From: Vigna angularis
Taxonomy: Eukaryota > Streptophyta > Magnoliopsida > Fabales > Fabaceae
Direction: 5' to 3'
DNA: 64,000 nucleotides
Assembly: GCF_016808095.1 (NCBI RefSeq)
Contig: NC_068973.1
Span: 1,854,501-1,918,500, forward strand
Part shown: positions 11,455 to 26,400 of the stretch, piece by piece
Numbering within the stretch: position 1 is the first letter of the stretch
Layout: each line of letters opens with the position of its first letter
Made by a program: the position numbers and the translations under genes
Notes under the pieces: model-generated
Database searches by the model: none
Told to the model about the DNA's origin: nothing
What the model saw: the letters and a program-made list of their open reading frames with translations, nothing else

Positions 11455-11797
11455 TAAGGCTGTGTTCGTTTGGAGTGATTTGGGGGAGATGATTTGAATG
11501 GATTTGACTGGATTTGAGGGTAATTTTTTTGTTGTTTTTTTGAGTGGATTTGTGGGTAATTGAGAGTGAATTTGGAAGTAAAGTTTGTGAGAATTAGTGT
11601 AGGATTTGATTGATGTGATAGATTTTAAAAATTAGTTTAATTGATAGAAATTAAGGATTACCAAAATGCCCCTAGTTATAAAAGTAATATAAAATGTTAT
11701 TTATAAATGTTATATTTAATTGTAAAAATGTTTATAAAGAAAAAAAAAATTATGAATAATTTATAAAATTAATGTTTAAAAATTAAAAAAACTAAAT

Positions 11798-11971
11798 AAT
11801 CAATTTTTTTTAATAAATTAGAAAACTAAATAATCAATTTATTAAAAATAAATTAGAAAATATAATAATCAATTTATTAAAAATAAATTAGAAAATATAA
11901 TAATCAATTTATTAAAAATAAATTAGAAAATATAATAATCAATTTATTTTTAAAAAATTAAAAAATATAAT
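11798..11971. repeat. 35-bp AT-rich tandem repeat inside the Tourist-like element
   Basis: Units starting aatcaattta occur at 11798, 11832, 11867, 11902 and 11937. The last spacings are exactly 35 bases and the units are nearly identical (…ttattaaaaataaattagaa…). The first unit is imperfect. It is non-coding. Confidence 0.8.
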
Positions 11972-12034
11972 ATACCTAATTTTATTAATATTAAAATAAT
12001 TATAAAAAAAACTTAAAAAAAAAAAATCGGAAAT

Positions 12035-12072
12035 CGCGTAACCGGTTACGCGAACGCGTAACCGGTTACGCG
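12035..12072. repeat. two tandem copies of a perfect 18-bp palindrome
   Basis: CGCGTAACCGGTTACGCG at 12035-12052, then AA, then the same 18 bases at 12055-12072. Each is its own reverse complement. It is strikingly GC-rich inside an AT-rich element and immediately precedes the conserved right arm. Confidence 0.9.
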
Positions 12073-12286
12073 TTTCCAGCGTTTCTTAACCGAGGGCACA
12101 CACGACATTTCGCTCACAATCTGCGCAAATCTCTTCACAACCGCGGGTGACTGAACAGTGCAACCATCCCGCATTTCATCGCAAATCTGTCCGCGTATTT
12201 CACTCCAAGCGAACGCATAATATGCTTAATTCATCGCTCTGTAATTCGCATGAACAGTAAATTCTGTTCATGCGAACACAGCCTAA

Positions 12287-13766
12287 GTGTTACTATTTGG
12301 TAAGGTCAAACACTTATGTCTTTTGCTTTAAATGATATTACTTTTGTCTCTGTTGGAAATACAAACATGAATCTGAGTTTTTTTTAAGTGAGGAAAAAGT
12401 TAAATATTATTTAAATCAAAAAATTCAAACTTATTATTTTAAGATTTTAAATTAAAAGTAAAGTTAATTCCTTACGTGAACTAAGGTCTTACTAATATTT
12501 TCTCATCCTTTCTCAAACTATTTATTAGATTCTTAGATAAGTTCTGTCTTTAATGTTCTAAAACATTTAGGTGTTTTTCACTTTGTTATGATCATGTTGA
12601 ATGGATTGATTTACTGTTGAATTCTTTGAATTATGTTTTATTAGTAAAATATTTATTTTTTTCTGTAGTCAAATGTTGTCAAAACGTAATAGGCATCGAA
12701 ATTCCAACGGTAGTTTCTATTTTTCTTTTTTTTTTTTCATACTTATATTTTCACAACAGTGGTAAGAATTTTTCTTGGTAGGGAGAGAATTTGTTTCAGG
12801 CTAATGTATTAAACTTATATCACTTTTGGCTGATAAAAATAACATTCATCACACACATATGCAAACATTTTATCCCATAAAATTAGCCAAAAGTAGTGGC
12901 TTGCGAGGAATTATTGACACTCCAACTTGTATGACTTTTTTTCTTAATGGTAACATTGAATTATCTATTTATTTATTATATTTCTTTGACATTATTAATA
13001 ATTGATAGGTAGATGTTGTCTGGCATTTAAACCACTGGAATTTACTGCTAGAAGTTCCTTGTGAATATGACCAATACATGAAAATAGGCACTCTTAATTC
13101 AGCATTAATTGTATACATAAGCAAGTAGCATTCACTGAGATGCAAGACAACTCATACCTTTTGACTCAGTTTGACTGAACATAAGATTACAACACAGTTT
13201 TTCTTTGTACTTTTCTGGTTGAACTTTATAGTAGAATCAGTATCCCAATGCATGCCTTGTAGCATCATTTCCTCAACTTCTTCATTTTGGTAGTAATTGT
13301 TCAGAGGATCCAGAGACAGAAGAAGAATACAAGAAAGCAGAAGAGAAAGAAAAACATGCCATACAAGAAATTTACTATAATTATTACAAGGATATGTAAC
13401 ACAAGAAAATGACTATTATTTGGTAACATTAAGAACAAAAATTTCACACAATTAGTCAAATAGTTGTGCTTGATCTATAAGTAATCCATTGTTTTGTAAA
13501 AGAATTTATTAAAACCATCATGCAGTGACATTTTCTTTTCCTTTTCTATCCAACATTCAATTATGCACACGTCATCTGAGGCTAAAAAGATGAAAAAAAT
13601 CACCAATTTGGTCAATAAATGGAATTGAATGCACCAATACAATGTTCTCCATTATCCTTACACCCTATATTAGTTACTCATTATTGAATACTTTTGGGCA
13701 AAAGGAATCTTGCCTGGTGATCGCATTTCACATATTACTCCCCTCTCCAAACATGTATACAGAAAC
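12287..13766. other. spacer
   Basis: No supported gene or repeat. The short open frame beginning at 13642 has no recognisable content. Confidence 0.4.
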
Positions 13767-14229
13767 GATGACAACGGATCGGATCGGATACGGATATTAT
13801 TTACCCGTAACTCGACTTATAAAAAAAATCTGATCCGTAAAAAAATACTTCAGAGTATTTTAAAACCCTCGGATATTCACAAATACCCACAAAAATTAAA
13901 AAAAATTATTTTATATATTTTTTAAATAAAATTATAAAATATATATATAATATAATATAAAGTAAATTAAATATAAATTAAAATTTAATTTTAATTAAAT
14001 TTAATCTAATAAAATAAAAATTAATTTTATTTTTAATTAAATTTAACTTAAAAAATAAAAATTAATATTTTTTATTATTTTTTGCTGGTAACGAGTACCT
14101 GCGAGGTGGATAGTTTAATACCTATACCTGACCCGTTTAAAAACGGGTATTAAAATACCCGCTATCGGTTACCCGCGGATAATAAATATTCGCAGGTAAT
14201 AAGTACCTGTCACGGATTTTTTTACCATC
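13767..14229. mobile_element. possible small non-autonomous DNA element rich in 'acccg/cgggt' motifs
   Basis: The block begins gatgacaacggatcggat and ends cacggatttttttaccatc, so the ends are weak inverted repeats (gatg…/…catc). Within it are many copies of cggat, acccg and cgggt, for example gacccgtttaaaaacgggt at about 14129-14147, a hairpin. Such 'gatggcaacgggt' repeats are common in plant genomes. No target duplication was identified, so type and limits are tentative. Confidence 0.35.
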
Positions 14230-16039
14230 TATATATATATATTTTAATTATAAATATGCAAGTTTAACTTTCTGAATGAATTTTGTTATTTTACGTTGCT
14301 TTTGACGAAGAAAACAAAGTACAACATATTTACTATATAGGTAATACGTGAAGAAATAATTTGATTGGTGTTAGAAAATATTCAGAAGACTAAGTCAAAC
14401 CTTCCCGTAAAAAGATTCACTCTAATGTGACATGCTTTACTCCCAGTAACATATGATGAAGGTACTCTCTTCCTTCTGTATGAATTAGTTATGGTGTTGG
14501 ATATATGCAGTTTCACAAACCTAAAACAATTAGTTTTATCTTCATGCTTGAACCACATCTCTCTCCTAATCTTGGTTCCCTTCTGCATGAAATCTTGAAT
14601 ATGCAAGATTTATATAATGGATGAGACAAAGGAAAAGATGACTAGTGATATTTAAAACATATAAACATAACACAAAAACAATCAAGATTCATATAACTAT
14701 AATATTAGCTTAGAAATAAAGTTGGAATAGAGGTTAAGAATAAAGTTGTCAATTTGATTCATTATTCATGGACCAACTCAGGTTCACTTTTCAAAGATGT
14801 CCCTTTTAAGAATGTTCCTGAAGTGAAGTTGAAAGAAAGTTTCTTTATTTTAAGTGGGTTATGCTTAAAATTTAGGTAAATTTGATTCTATTACAAGATT
14901 TGAATTAACTTTTGAAAAAAAAATTAGTTATATATATATAATTATATATTTCATTAGATAATCTACTGTATTATAATTTTATTATATTTAAATCAATATT
15001 TTTATATCATATTTATTATTATTCTATTAAATAAAATATATAATATATAGTTTAATGAAGTATTAATTATGATGTATTTACTAATTTTATCAATTTTTAA
15101 TGAAAAAAATTTATAACATTCAATTCTATTACAAGACGTGCTAATATTTTTAGCCTACATATTTTATGCAAGACAGACCAACTCAATCTACATATTATAA
15201 GACATACAAGACATGTAATAAATAAATTGGGTTAGTCTGTCTTGCATGCCAAGTACAAAGCAAACCTAAATGCATCAGCTTCATATTTTACATATTTGAT
15301 TAAGACCCTATTGTTGCTTTTGATTTTTGAAAAAATAATTCATAAAATTTACTCACCTCCTTTAACTAAAAAATTTACTATTATTTTTTTCTCCGGAAGT
15401 GGTTTTAGTCTTGCATTGAAAATAGAGATAATTATATAGTATAGTGAGTTTGGGATTTTGATTCCATTCTAATTTATACCTTTCAATCTATTTTTAGCAA
15501 TAAAGTATTATAAAATCATTTTATAATCATCTTTCAATTATTTCCTAGTTTCATTTTGCGTATTCAGTTAATCAAAAAATCATTTTATAACCCGGTTCCT
15601 TTTTCAATTTGGATAGTTAAGTATTGGAACACCTTATTGCATTTTTCAACCAGTTCGCTTTGTTGAATTTTTCCCACTTTAGATAAGTAAGAGGACTCGT
15701 TGTTTTCTTCCATATTTTTACTAAACCTTAAGCACATATATATGATTATAATATTGTCAAATCTATAGCTATATTATTTTATACTTATTATTACAATTGT
15801 TTTGACTGAACTTCCTCCTCTCATGTTTTATATTTTATCATTTAAGTTAAAGATCGATAATTCAAAAAACTTAGACATATTTAATTTAAAAATAATATAA
15901 ATTTATTTAGCAAATCAATATAATCTCACATCATTTTTCTCCTATTAGAGAGGTTCTAAAAAGACAGGTCTGAGTAGAATGAATAGAATGAAACATGAAT
16001 TCACATTATTTAAATTCAAACTGAGACTTTGAGTACCTT

Positions 16040-16044
<5 letters not shown>

Positions 16045-16095
<51 letters not shown>
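16045..16095. repeat. (TA)n microsatellite
   Basis: About 25 uninterrupted TA units. Confidence 0.95.
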
Positions 16096-16097
<2 letters not shown>

Positions 16098-19000
16098 AGA
16101 AACATAAATTCGAGTGTTGAAGTATTAAACGAAGTTGAAACTTTTGAAATGATTGATGTTAACATGAAGAACTACATGTCTTGTTACTTCATAAGCTATC
16201 ATACAGTCTCCTTTCCTCTGGTCTGAACTGATCATTACTGAATAAAGCTTCAAGTCAATGCAATTGATCCATATAATCTACTTGAAGTTATGTTTTATGA
16301 TTGCTAAATCTTTGTGTAGATTTCTAAATTTGGCATAATTAATATAGTATTTGAAATTGTGGTTATTGAAATAATGTAGTTTACTGTTTTTTTCACCGAA
16401 CAAGTAAAGAAAAGAGAAAGAAGCAACTTTCTGACAGGTCTCAAGGAGAATTATGTTTATTGAAAACAACGGGTATGTGCATATCATGGTGTTCTTTCAG
16501 CAGCACGACAAGAGCTTAGAAAGTAGTTTGTCATAGATGGTTAGCAGTAACCATTCTGCAGCTTGCAGAAATGGGTGGACCAATCAACCATGTGATCAAA
16601 TTTTTAGCATCTATTGTTCAACACTTCCCAGTTCAAAACTCAACCCCAACAATACAACAATGCTATTTCATATATATACATATATATAATAACATAATCA
16701 GATTTAAGATGTAATAATATCACATCATATCATATGTAAGGCCGGATGACATTATGGTCAATCACCGATGGGAAAAAAAATCTTAAACCTTTATTATTAA
16801 GTTATATGAAACTATTATAAGTGGATGAAATTAAGAGTTGTTTTTTAGTGAATAAATCAAAGAATGAAAAAAAAATGTATTAGACCTTTATTCTTAAGTT
16901 ATATAAAACTATTATAAATGGTATGAAAAATATTCAATATAAAATTTAATAGTTTAAGAATCTCAAAAAGAAATTAAGAATTATGTTTTAATGAATAACT
17001 CAAGGAGAAATAATACACAACAAAAGTTCAATATAAACATTTCCAGCAGAAAATAGCTGTGAAACAATATATTTTAATGTTTAACTAATATTGAATTATC
17101 AAAGTTAACTGTATACCATCTTAAATGTAGTAACTTACTAGTCATATCAGATATATCATCTTAATTGTAGTAACTTATTAGTAGTGTATGTGCTGAATCT
17201 AATTATGAATTTAGTGTCTAAATTTTGGTTACTAATTCAATTAGAAATTTAGTCACTACATTAATTTTTAAATTGAAGTCATTCTCTCTCAATCTCAATC
17301 ATTTCATCCATGTTTCAATTGTTATGATATAAGAAGTTAAATTAAGGCCCAATCAATACAAGTTAAAAATTACTTTCTAGACTATTAATTTTTTTTATGT
17401 GATCTATTTGGCTAAAAGCAACTTGTTCAGGTAGTGATTTATCTGTATTCAAACTTTCGTTTCTATTTTTATATGTTATCAATCTCTTGAAAGTAGTAGA
17501 ACATCTTCTTCATGTTGTTTTTTAAGTGCTTATAAGATAGATGCAATCTTTAAATCACAATACTTTTGGTAGTTAATAATATATTAGTGTTTAAGTAATA
17601 ATAATGCATATCAAAATATCGATGCAGTAAATTAAAAAGAGATCTGAATTAAACTTGTTAAACCTTAATTTTTCTAGGGACCAAGCAATTATTCATCTTT
17701 TATTTATAAAAATTAATCCCAAGTACATCTTTGTACATGCATGATAAACATTACTCGGCCAACTTGCATCAACAATTAAAATTTAAAGTTTCATCTCAAT
17801 TCCCAAGTGTAGGTTCTATGCAATTTATTACACAAAAATTATTATTAGAATAAGTGAAGGAGAGAACACTTTCAAAACTGAGTCAAAAGAAAAGTTAAGA
17901 ATGAAAGGGCAAATTTTCAAGTCAGCATCGGATTCTTATCACTCTTTTTTTTTTTGTCATATTCTGCTGTCTCCCTTTTAATTAAGATTACAAAACCTAA
18001 ACTGTAACTATCTTTTTTTTACTTAATAGAAGTGTGATTAGTTTGGCGAATGTTCTCCAGCTGAAAATCTGTCATATGCAATTTTACAAATGTCAGCAAC
18101 ACTAAGATGAATTTGGAGATTGAAAACCAGACACAGCTCCCAACATTAGTAGACAGAAAGACTACAATTGGGTGTTTTGAGTCATTCAATAAATACAATA
18201 GTAACAATTTCAGAATCTCGATGAATTTAATAAAGAAAAACAAGTATACATAGTTCCAGCATTTGCAATTATATACGTGTCTTCTCTGCTGAAGATCCAG
18301 AATAAATAAATAAGAGGAGGTGAGAAACAGACCATGAATACCACTGTTTCGGATAGGTACAAAATGAAGGAGCCTTTGGTCATACGACCAGGCTAGAAAC
18401 CGAGGTAGTGCTATGCCATAACATCATTAGAATAACCATTATAACAATATGTCTTTCAATTTACCACTATATAATCCACCAAATTCTTAGTTTTCTAACA
18501 TTATAATAAATCTTTCAACTTGTTAAATCTAGAGTTATAATCATCCTAAATTATAACCAAATACACTCCTCACTGTCATAATATATTATTATACACAATT
18601 TGGTTCTTGCTTATGAAAAAAAAAATTTGGTACATACACTCAAACATATTATAATATTATTATATTTTGTTAATAATTAAAATGTCTCCTTGTAAACTAA
18701 AGGAAAGAAGTTCTTTAAATTTTGTCTCTAAATATTTAAGAAAATAAAAAAATAATGTTCTTATTTTTAATACATAAATTACACATGAGTTTTAATTTTT
18801 ACTTAATAAGTTTTCTTGTAATTAGGGGTCATCAAGTGTATCAAATTTAGATCTCAATTTTAGTGTATTTAAATCACATAATGTGTATAATTGTTTTGAA
18901 TATATTATATTTATAAATTAAATTTATAGTTGATCGTACTTTTATTTATTTAAATGATATTATTCTTTAATAAAATAACGTAGAAGAAATAGTATTGTAA

Positions 19001-19707
19001 GATAAAATAGTGATAAAAATAAATTTTATATTTGTAAAAAAGAAATAAAAAATAGTAGAATATAATATTGAATAAAAGTAGTAAAAATATTATTATTTTA
19101 TTATTAAAATAGTAAATGATATTATTTGATTTTACTTTAAAAAACGTATTATGTTATTCACCCATACATTATTATGATTTTTGATTGATGACTGTAGCGT
19201 GATAAGAGCCAAGAGGAATGTGAACTCTTGACGTAACTGAATAAATATCATTTAAATTTGACCAACATGATTGATTGGACAGTACAGAGGCCATATTTTC
19301 CCAAGAGCTTTTGAAAGATTTAACACAATTTACTGTATATTGGTAAAAAAGAAACTGTACTTCTTTTCTTTTCTATTTTTCAAAATTCAATTTAGTCTTA
19401 AAAACCAATCATTACAATACTGCTCAATAGGGTTTTCTTTACTGTTTGGTTTTCCACAGTTTCAGTAATATCATTTTACATTACAAACCCAAGCATGTGT
19501 AAAGTGTTGCAACTTAATATCATCCAGATAATTTATATTATATGTTAGGGTATAAATCTCAATTTATAAATTAAATTTAAAACATGGAATTAATCTTAAA
19601 TTTATTTGCTTGTTACAATGCAGCTCGTTGTACCAACAACAACTGTAGAAATGCAAAAAGAATTACTCATTATTCTTACTAATTAAGAGAAATCGCTAGA
19701 CAGAAAA

Positions 19708-19715
<8 letters not shown>

Positions 19716-19764
<49 letters not shown>
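19716..19764. repeat. (AT)n microsatellite
   Basis: About 24 uninterrupted AT units following a run of A. Confidence 0.95.
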
Positions 19765-19765
<1 letters not shown>

Positions 19766-22511
19766 TTATTCATATAGTTAACGGATATAACAAGGCAACA
19801 AAGAGAAATATAATAATTAATTTAATAACGAGAATTCAAAACATGTTTTATAAGATATTTCGTAAATAATATAATCAGTTCTCAATAAGTTTACTCAAAA
19901 TAAATAAAAGTCATAGAAAAAACGGCAAAAGCATGTGGTGCATAATTTTTTTCTCAAAACTTGTCAAAAAGAAGTTTTTAAAAAAAATAAAATTATGAAA
20001 ATAGACTACACTTGTATTGACATGAGTTCATTTAAAATAAAATGTATTAATTTTACACTATTTTAGTTGCAATATTTTTTAAATTGAAATTATGCTAAGA
20101 TGACACGAAAAATCAAAGTTGTGTTAATCTCATACAATTTTTACTTTAACTAAATATTATTGTATCGTTATATCATATTAACAAAATTTTAACTTAAAAA
20201 TAATTTTGCTAAAATTATTAATCTGATATGATTTTTCACAATCAAATTATACCAAACTAAAATGACTTGTCAATTTTCATAATTTTTTTAAATTGTCCAG
20301 TAATTTTGAAAAAATAAATATACATATTTTCAGGTCTTTGCTGTGAAAGACGGTAATTACAGTAAACTTTTATATATTTATAATTTTTTATTATTTTATG
20401 AATAAAATATTAGATAAAAATTGAGATTTTTAAATATTTTAAATAAATAAAAATATATTTTGAAAAAAATATATTTTGGAACAAAATTATAGTGGTTTAT
20501 TTTGATTTGAAATATAATATAATTAAACGCATATCTGACTGTCAATTTTGTATGCGGCTTCCCCACATCTGATACATATATAATGAATACTTAAGTTTAA
20601 TAGTTATAAATATCTATAATATAATACAGTTTTTTTTCTCTTATAATACAATTTTTAATATCTTGAAATAAACTGAAATATATAATTCTATAGATTAAAA
20701 ATAACATGTATAAGGAATAAAAGGACATATTTTTTCAAGGACTTGTTTTTATAAATATTTGAAGAAAGAATTTAAAGCTGATGAATTATGTTTTTCTTTA
20801 GTTAAATTATATAGGTGACAAAAAAAAAGAAATTTTATTTTTATTTATATATTATTTCTCTAAAATCTCAATTTTTATTAGTTAGCCTCTTTTTAGATAC
20901 TTTTGTGATAAATTAATAACTTTGGATGTTGATTGTTTCGAAATTTTGTATCATACTAGAGGTAGTGAACATGTAATTACACCATTTCTTCTTCTTAGCA
21001 AACAAAATTTAATTGTACAAAATATTTTCATAATTCTTAAAAACAATAATTTAGTTATTCAATTTTATGATTTAAAAAAACTGTGTTATGTGTTTTAAAT
21101 TATTTAAACACTCTTGTGAAATATTTATAAATTTTATACGCTATGATTTTGATTGCTCTATTAAGTGAAAATTGTCAATATTATAAAATAATTAAAATTT
21201 AATGAAAATGGTAAATGTTATATATATAATTAAACTATGAATGAAAAAAAACGAGGTTCACTTTTTCAAATTATGTATTTTAAATTTTATTATATGATAG
21301 TAGATTATTGTATGGCTCAACACATACAATAATTTAATTTTCCTTTGCATACCCACAAAAAATATTAAAAAAAAAATAGCTACTTGTTAAATATTTAAAT
21401 GATTTTTTAGATACTAATTCTAAAATAGGAAGAGCTTGATTTACACATTTCAACTTTATACAATCATAATTTAATTATTTCTTAAATTTTAAAGAGATAA
21501 TATTATATATAGACACTTAAACATCAGTTTTATATTAACTAATAGGTAACTTTAAGCTCTCATAAGTACATATTCTTTATTTTAATTTCATCTATTTTAT
21601 AACTTGGACATTGCTTTTCAATTTTATTTTAAAACTTTGTCTTTTATATATGATTGAATTAAATTGAAATTAAAATGTGCAATGACATATGCTATGAAAC
21701 CATTCTAAAAAGATCTCATAAATTTTTGACTTATACAAAATAAATCACTCTACTATGTTTATTCACATATTCTTAAAATATAAACATTTCATGTCGGTTA
21801 AGTGATACTATTTGCATCACCGTTTCTTTGTAGAAAAATTAACATATGAAAATAAGAAAAAAAAAATAGTATCTATAATTTTTTTTATTAACATCATGGA
21901 TAGCAAAATTTTATTAAAAAATTATTATTTACACCTATTTATATTTATATAAATGATTCTGGTGTTTATATTTATTTTTCAAATCTTTTAAATAATTTTT
22001 TTAACTAAAATAATTTTTTTTATTTTTTAAGTAAATATTTTTTGAATTTAACTATCTTTTTATTTCACTGTTTTTTTAAACTTAATTATTTTTAATTATA
22101 AAAGTATGTACAAAATAAATAAAAAACTATTTAAAGTGATTAAAATTATTTATATTTAATTTTATAATTATAATAATAATAATGTTATTATTTCTTTTTG
22201 TGGTTACATATGTTTATTCAATTTTTTAAAATGAATATCTTTCCTAAATTACAATAATTATTTTACTAGTTTTATTTTTTAAGTAATTATTTTTTAAAAT
22301 TAATTTTTTTTATTTGATAATTTTTTTGAACTTAACTTTTTTAATTATAAATCTTTCTAAAAAGATAAAAGCTATTTACAGAAATTATTTTAATTTATAA
22401 TTATAATAATAATAATAATAATAATTTTACACTCTTGGATTTTTATTGGTTTTACTGATATCTATAAAATTAAATTTTTATTATATTTCTGTTGATTACT
22501 CTCCGTTAGCA

Positions 22512-22527
22512 CCCCCCCCCCCCCCCC
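22512..22527. repeat. 16-base run of C
   Basis: Sixteen consecutive C in very AT-rich surroundings. The exact length may be affected by sequencing or assembly. Confidence 0.85.
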
Positions 22528-23208
22528 ACAAGATTTCAGGTAGAGTACATGTTTTTTTATTTAAAAGAATAGCACAGATAATCATTGATAAATTGGAATT
22601 CGATTGGGAAATCAAGTTTTATTCTTTTATGGACTAATAAATAAGAATAAAGCATGCGTTGTTAGAAAAAAGTATCAAAATTTAATTTATCGGTTTTATC
22701 ATATTAAATGAAGATAATTTGATTGACAAATATTCTAGTTGAAAAAAAATATATACTTTTTTATCATATTCAACTTTGAAATTCAGGAGTTATAATATAG
22801 AACAGTAAAAATATAATTAAAAAATAAAAGTTAAAATTTGAATTAAATTGAGATGTTAATTAAAAAATTGAATAATTAATTATGAATTAAGAAAGTGATT
22901 GATTTACATTAGTTAGGAAGAATAAGAAAAAGAAAGAAAAGGGTTTTTATGTATGTATTTATAGAAACATACTATTTAGTTGTAAAGTGGTAAGGACATT
23001 TGGTCAAATGTAAAAGTAGAAGAAGTTAATAAATGAGTGGAGAGTGCTCAGATGACTGAGGGCAAAAATTGTTAGTATGCACAGACAGTACAGATTGGTG
23101 GGCTGTCTTCCCGCCATTAAAACCATTCATTTCTCTCTCCTTTTATTATTTATCATCATCATCATCTCTTTCTTTTCTTTCTCTCTCTCTCTCTCACCCA
23201 ACCTCTTC

Positions 23209-23216
23209 TATAAATA
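23209..23216 (+). promoter_or_regulatory. TATA box of the PLATZ gene
   Basis: TATAAATA preceded by a pyrimidine-rich (CT)n tract at about 23170-23200, as in many plant core promoters. It lies 217 bases before the ATG, leaving a leader of roughly 190 bases. Confidence 0.55.
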
Positions 23217-23432
23217 GATCGAATAATACAGAGAGATATGTGTTTTTGCTAGGGTTCTCTTCAAATAAATCAAAAAGAAAGAGAGAAATCAACATCAAGC
23301 AGTTGACATAAGCAAGTAGCTAGCTAGCACAGAGGCAGAGGGCTCAACTCATAAATATCCATCATCCAAGGCTTTTCATTCATTCATCATCATCATCATC
23401 TCAGACACTCAAGAGAGAGAGAATTTCAAAAC

Positions 23433-26400
23433 ATGGTGAGAGAGAGAGACATCATGGGCACATACTCATCATCAAGAGCCTGTGGTGGGGGAGACATGAA
23501 TGAGAAACCTGCATGGCTAGAGAGGTTGATGGCTGAGACATTCTTTGGTGCCTGTGGGGTCCACCAGGATCGCAGGAAGAACGAGAAGAACGTCTTTTGC
23601 TTGCACTGTTGCCTTAGCATCTGCCCCCACTGCCTCTCTTCCCACCGTTCTCACCCTCTACTCCAGGTATTATATTATTCTATTACTACATTCCAATTCT
23701 CATCATAATTTCATTCTATTTTCTCTTCTTCTTCTTCTCCTTTTCCTTCTCGTAATCCCTTAAAGTTCCCATTTTTGCTGCTTCTTCACCCTTTTTTCTT
23801 CTTCCTTTCAACTTGTCGCCTTCAAATTTCAAAAGGGTAAGTGCAGATTGTTCACGTGAACCTCTTTTTTCTTTCCAAGTTCGCTCTTTTCCTGCCTCCT
23901 CCAATTGTTTGATGGGTATTTCCAAACACCTGGACTTTTACCTGTTCCTAGCTATTTCCTCCTTTTTCTAGAATTTTCTTCTGAGCTTCTTCTTTTTACT
24001 CTTTCCTATTTTGGGAGCTTTTGCCTTTCGACTTTTTCCATTCAGATGCAGCTGGATCTCTCAGGGTTTTTATCGAAATTCTCTCTTTGAAGACTGCTTT
24101 TTTGTCACCTTATTTGCTTTCTCTCACATGCAACTTTGGAGGATATGCGTAATACCTAGCTACCACCACCTTCTGCTTTAATTTGTCTTCTTTTTTTAAT
24201 TCTCTCCACTGTGCTAAAGTTGATTCCATCAATCAGCTACTGATTTCGGATGAATTACACAGCAATTTCCATGGTCACCCAAAGATGCTCTTCTCTTCTC
24301 ATACAGTTCTTATCTGCCAAGATTTCACTCAAATCCCTTTTCTGGAATCTTGTAATAGTCTCAACCAAAAAAAAACAAAAAAAGAGTGAACTTAAATTTT
24401 CTCTTCCGCAGATGACGGAAATAACGAAATAAAAGATACCAAATTGAAATTATCAGTTTAACTTTGTTCATGCAATTTCACTTTTGAATGATTTCTAAGA
24501 AGTGGTCAATGGAATTACAGGGTTCTTCTGCCAGATTCTTTTTAGTATTTTTATAATCTGAAAAAGAAAAAGAACAGCAATTGAGTTTTGTTGTCTAAAC
24601 TTAAAAGTAGTCTTTGGTTTGGGTGAGTAATTGCGTGGTTGAACTCACCAATATTGTCTCATTCTATTTGGTGTTTCCCCATATCTGTGTTTATGCATAT
24701 TTATACATGGTTTCCATAAGGGTTCACCATGTCTTCCTTGATTCCCTTTTTGGTTTCGGTTTCTTTCCCATTAATGGAAGCTCTCTTTTTTATCCATTTC
24801 TCCCTCCAAAGGTTTCTCAGCTGTTCCTTTCATTGAAAGTGAAAAGTTTGACCCACTGGTTCCCAATTCATGCTGTGTCTCATTATTCAATAATTTGCAC
24901 AGGTACCCACCACTTCTCTCAAATTATTCTCCCACTTCACACTTCATTTATTTTCTCTAGCCCCCTTGAATTCATGGAAGATTTACACCCTCTCTTACAA
25001 CCAGATCCCTTTAACTTCTCACAATTTACCCTTTCCCTCTCAAAAAATATCACATTTCATTAATGGTGCTAGTAACTCTTGACAGTTAAGTTTACCCCAG
25101 ATAAAATAAAATACACAAGAGAGATATAAAGGAGGCTACTAGAAACTTGAGCTAACTTTGCTGACATAAATATGGAAAGTATAGCTGCTTTATTTGATTT
25201 TTACTTGTTCAAAGTTAACCTCATTTGTTTGAAGAAGATCATCAATAATGAGAGGCTCTAATACCATGCCACAGGTGCGAAGGTATGTTTATCACGACGT
25301 GATTCGATTAGATGATCTGGAAAAACTCATTGATTGTTCCAATATTCAGGTCAGACAAATTTCTGCCAAGGAACAACATGAAAAAGCTTGCAGATTTATA
25401 TATATGATTGAGTTGCCCAATATACATTTTAATTTTCATCGAGAAAGTAAATGCAATTAAATAAATAAGTGGCACTGATAAATTAATATCTGAATAATTT
25501 CAGGTTGGAATAATTAGATAAAATAATAGTCATAAAATGATTTTGTTATGTGTAAAGAATAATCCTAGTTATTATTATGAGACTGAAATGGACATTCTTT
25601 GTTTGTATTGGATACATGGCAGCCCTATACTATAAACAGTGCCAAAGTAATATTCTTAAATCAGAGGCCACAATCAAGGACATGCAAAGGTCCTGCCAAT
25701 GCTTGCTTCACTTGTGACAGGATTCTTCAGGAGCCATTTCATTTCTGTTCTCTATCATGCAAGGTTTTTATCACTTTTCTCATACACTATTGTTTTCTTC
25801 TTCTTTTGGTTTAAACTTCCTGAAACAAATCAGCAGTCAACATATGATTAAGTTTTACTTTTGTTAAGTAAAATGTTTCAACATAGATTATTCTAAAATA
25901 AAGACTAATGGTACCTAGGTTTTGTAAGGGAATCTATGTGTGTGTTTGGTGAGGGATTCAAATCTTAGGTTCTCTCTCTATCTCTCTCTTTGTTAGTGAT
26001 CATTTCTTAATTACTATTAGTTCACAGTTTTATTATAAAAGGATACAAAACATCAATTCCAATTATTGAGTGCATAAGTAAATATAGCAAAATGGGAATG
26101 TCTAAGGGAGATGAAAAAGAATTTTCATTTCTTTCTTGGCAAAGAAACACCAATATGGGGGACATGGATCACTTGATGGTAGAAAAAAGAAGGAAGAAAG
26201 AGAGAAAAAAATAGAAATCTATATGATAGGATTTGATCTATGAAATTTGCAAGGGTCCTTATTTGGGTAAATAAAATTACCCTATTGGATGGCATTTGTG
26301 AAACTGATAAAAGTATTTTTCTTTCACATTTATATTCAAGTCACTTTCAAAATCTTCTAATTTCCTTTGTTTAGAAGAAATGGTTTTGATTTTCTCCATC

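Larger units (their letters stand above)
11458..12283. mobile_element. Tourist-like (PIF/Harbinger-type) non-autonomous DNA element
   Basis: An 826-bp element with ends GGCTGTGTTCG and CGAACACAGCC, perfect terminal inverted repeats of 11 bp, flanked by TAA on both sides (11455-11457 and 12284-12286). A 3-bp TAA/TTA duplication and ends starting GGC fit the Tourist group of PIF/Harbinger elements. It encodes no transposase. Inside are a 35-bp AT-rich tandem repeat and two copies of an 18-bp palindrome. Related copies lie at 43109-43827 and from 43831. Confidence 0.85.
14230..22990. other. long gene-free AT-rich spacer
   Basis: Nearly 9 kb with no coding region that I can support; open frames are short and lack recognisable protein features. 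It contains the TA microsatellites at 16045-16095 and 19716-19764, a short TAA repeat near 22401-22424 and a run of C at 22512-22527. Bases about 17210-17300 carry 'aatttagtcactac'-type phrases that suggest an old small DNA element. Confidence 0.5.

Noticed and set aside
24614..25063. 149-residue open frame
   Set aside because: It lies in intron 1 of the PLATZ gene, is rich in Phe, Leu and Ser as expected of pyrimidine-rich intron DNA, and has no known motif.
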